The translations under genes and the position numbers were made by a program. 6,589 nt of DNA, from NCBI GenBank assembly GCA_902795555.1, contig CADBLV010000115.1, positions 1-6,589 of the forward strand. Reading direction: 5' to 3'. Of the stretch, positions 5,602-6,589 are shown in pieces (the stretch's first letter is position 1; every line of letters starts with the position of its first letter). Under the pieces are notes generated by a model. That model did no database searches, was not told the DNA's origin, and was given only the letters and a program-made list of their open reading frames with translations. This DNA is from an uncultured Eubacteriales bacterium. GTDB lineage: Bacteria > Bacillota_A > Clostridia > Christensenellales > Aristaeellaceae.

Positions 5602-5630
5602 ATTATATCGGTTGTTTATTTATTTGTCAA
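5602..5630 (-). promoter_or_regulatory. Perfect consensus sigma-A promoter of the DUF1492-XRE operon
   Basis: On the minus strand TTGACA (5625-5630) and TATAAT (5602-5607) are exactly 17 bp apart, a full consensus match in AT-rich DNA. Transcription should start near 5595, giving a leader of about 30 nt. So strong a core promoter on a regulator operon usually implies repression, with the XRE product as the obvious candidate. Confidence 0.9.
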
Positions 5631-5692
5631 TATAGATCGGCTATTTTATTTTTAAATAATTTCGCTTTCAGGGTTGATGGGTTTCCTTCTAC

Positions 5693-5863
5693 TTAAATAT
5701 GTATAGCCTTTCGTTGGTGGGCCTGACGCTGAGCCCATCCGGCCCGGCTGGCCGGTGTCACAAAAATGTCATTGGCGTAATAGAGTTCCTCCACCACATC
5801 CAGCACATAACCCTGCATCCGTCCGATCAGAGAAAACCGAAATTGTTTCGTAGGTAATCCCTT
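5693..5863 (-). pseudogene. Fragment resembling an Avd-type four-helix-bundle protein
   Basis: A 56-codon open stretch without its own start, bounded by TAG (5864-5866) and TAA (5693-5695), reads LPTKQFRFSLIGRMQGYVLD, then VVEELYYANDIFV and later AHQRKAIHI. The pattern LPxxxRFxLxxRMxxxxLDxxEELYxAN plus a later QR-rich helix resembles the first two helices of bacterial four-helix-bundle proteins related to Avd, the accessory factor of diversity-generating retroelements, and to S23-type proteins. The usual 110-130 residue length is cut to half and neither end is intact. No reverse transcriptase or template repeat is in the window. The GC-rich inverted repeat CCGGCC/GGCCGG (5739-5755) lies within it. 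The family assignment is from memory of the motif and is moderately sure at best. Confidence 0.45.
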
Positions 5864-5944
5864 CTACGCCTGGGCTCTTTGATTTCCAAAGCCTTGAAGA
5901 TCCACTGCTACCAATTGACTCGCATTTTGAATCTTTACTGGTTT

Positions 5945-6196
5945 TTATGCCAGTTGGAATTCTTTGTACAGCTTTTCACGGTATTCCTTATCCGCTGCGG
6001 CTTTATACACATCATCTGTACGTCAGAGCTCTTTTAATTTGGTAATCAGAGTGGCCAGCAGACTTTCTCCTTCTTCTTTTCCCATTCTCAGAATGGCATC
6101 GCTATAATTACACATATTGTTCACATCCTCCTTCAACTCTTCAGTCATCTGAATGTGATAGTCCTTGCAACTATCTGTATTGTTTTGCAGCAGCAT
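5945..6196 (-). pseudogene. C-terminal remnant of an Rpn/PD-(D/E)XK-nuclease family transposase, with a nonsense codon
   Basis: From an ATG at 6196 the frame reads through MTEELKEDVNNMCNYSDAIL and a KEEGESLLATLITKLKEL segment to TGA (6023-6025). It then continues in the same frame as RTDDVYKAAADKEYREKLYK to TAA at 5945. The conserved end of this family has a helix beginning T-E-E-(L/V)-K-x-x-V, then MCN, then a K/E/G-rich linker, and finally a KAAxDxxYREKLxKEF tail; all are present. The nuclease domain that should precede it (about 200 residues) is missing. In intact members the stop position would hold a residue such as Gly or Arg, so one substitution probably created it. The fragment lies in the same frame directly after the SWIM gene's stop codon, consistent with a decayed insertion. 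Confidence 0.7.
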
Positions 6197-6208
6197 GCTT
6201 TTGACTGA

Positions 6209-6589
6209 TTATTTTTTCCTTCTATGCATCTGATTCAGTTCATCCATCATGGCACGGCGATTACCGTATATTTCACGCCAATGTTGCTCAATCTCCGCTG
6301 ATTTCTGCTGTCCGCCGGGGAACTGTCGAATCTCAAGCAGGATATCCGCCAGTGCCCGATAGTGCTGACGATTGGCAACATGCAATGCAGATTGTTCTGC
6401 TTCCTTCGTGTATATCTCCAGATATTTATCCGGATAGAGCGAAAGCAACTCGTTCTTATACAGTCTGGCAGAATGTATTCCGCCTATAGACAGGACTTCC
6501 TGCATTAGCCGATCCAGCAAACCCTCTTCCCGATACAATTCCATCATTGAAGAGCGATGCTTCGAAAGAGAATTGAACAATTTTTCCCG
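6209..6589 (-). CDS. C-terminal part of a SWIM zinc-finger-type protein (5' end outside window)
   Basis: The frame is open to the window edge and gives 126 residues ending MHRRKK. The segment YLEIYTKEAEQSA, the alpha-helical repeat VANRQHYRALADILLEIRQF, the turn PGGQQK (91-96) and the ending WREIYGNRRAMMDELNQM match the C-terminal helical region of bacterial proteins that carry an N-terminal SWIM (CxCxnCxH) zinc finger. The zinc finger itself would lie outside the window, so the assignment depends only on this tail. An internal TTG at 6578-6580 is unlikely to be the start because the frame and the helical pattern continue upstream of it. Function is unknown; SWIM proteins are thought to bind nucleic acids or proteins. 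Confidence 0.6.
   Translation of the reverse strand, partial: REKLFNSLSKHRSSMMELYREEGLLDRLMQEVLSIGGIHSARLYKNELLSLYPDKYLEIYTKEAEQSALHVANRQHYRALADILLEIRQFPGGQQKSAEIEQHWREIYGNRRAMMDELNQMHRRKK

Noticed and set aside
5739..5755. CCGGCC/GGCCGG inverted repeat as a terminator or operator
   Set aside because: It lies within the coding-like fragment, has no following U-tract and is explained by local GC-rich codons.
5937..5954. ACTGG/CCAGT hairpin after the Rpn remnant as a terminator
   Set aside because: The stem is only 5 bp with an 8-nt loop and no U-tract follows on either strand.

Overview
The window reads as chromosomal DNA of a low-to-mid GC Gram-positive anaerobe of the Clostridia type. The guess rests on the MglB-like binding protein with an AGGAGG-type ribosome site, a LacI-fold/GGDEF sensor of a kind common in Clostridia, DUF1492-like and Rpn-type genes, and many hairpin-plus-U-tract terminators. 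A rumen or gut lineage such as the Christensenellales is possible but not proven. Every gene I can support lies on the minus strand, so transcription runs from high to low coordinates.

From right to left (5' to 3' of the genes): 6589-6209 is the C-terminal end of a SWIM zinc-finger-type protein, cut by the window edge. Next, 6208-5693 is a decay zone holding the tail of an Rpn/PD-(D/E)XK transposase broken by a stop codon, and a fragment resembling an Avd-type four-helix-bundle protein. A consensus promoter (5630-5602) then drives a two-gene operon: a DUF1492-like protein with a sigma-region-4-like end (5563-4955) and an XRE-family regulator (4938-4180), closed by an intrinsic terminator (4165-4130).

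The 524-base gap 4179-3656 is rich in structure. It has a stack of 10-bp direct repeats one helical turn apart (4117-4057), overlapping -10-like elements, a short hairpin-rich stretch ending in a second strong terminator (3985-3949), and a family of 12-bp TCGTGTGRAACY repeats (3880-3681), two of which form a 25-nt palindrome. These repeats lead into an unrecognised 214-aa protein (3655-3011) with its own terminator (2962-2936).

The left part is a sugar-sensing region. A 627-aa protein with an N-terminal LacI-type ligand-binding fold and a C-terminal diguanylate cyclase domain (2823-940) is followed by mglB, the galactose/glucose ABC-transporter binding protein (574-1, 3' end outside the window). 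Both genes have a recognisable promoter and, between promoter and start codon, a terminator-like hairpin that could serve for attenuation. The layout suggests that sugar sensing is coupled to c-di-GMP output beside a sugar uptake operon.

The points most worth a second look are the 10-bp repeat stack with the possible small RNA downstream of it, the TCGTGTGRAACY repeat family in front of an unknown gene, the stand-alone phage-like DUF1492/XRE operon, and the hairpins in the sugar-gene leaders.
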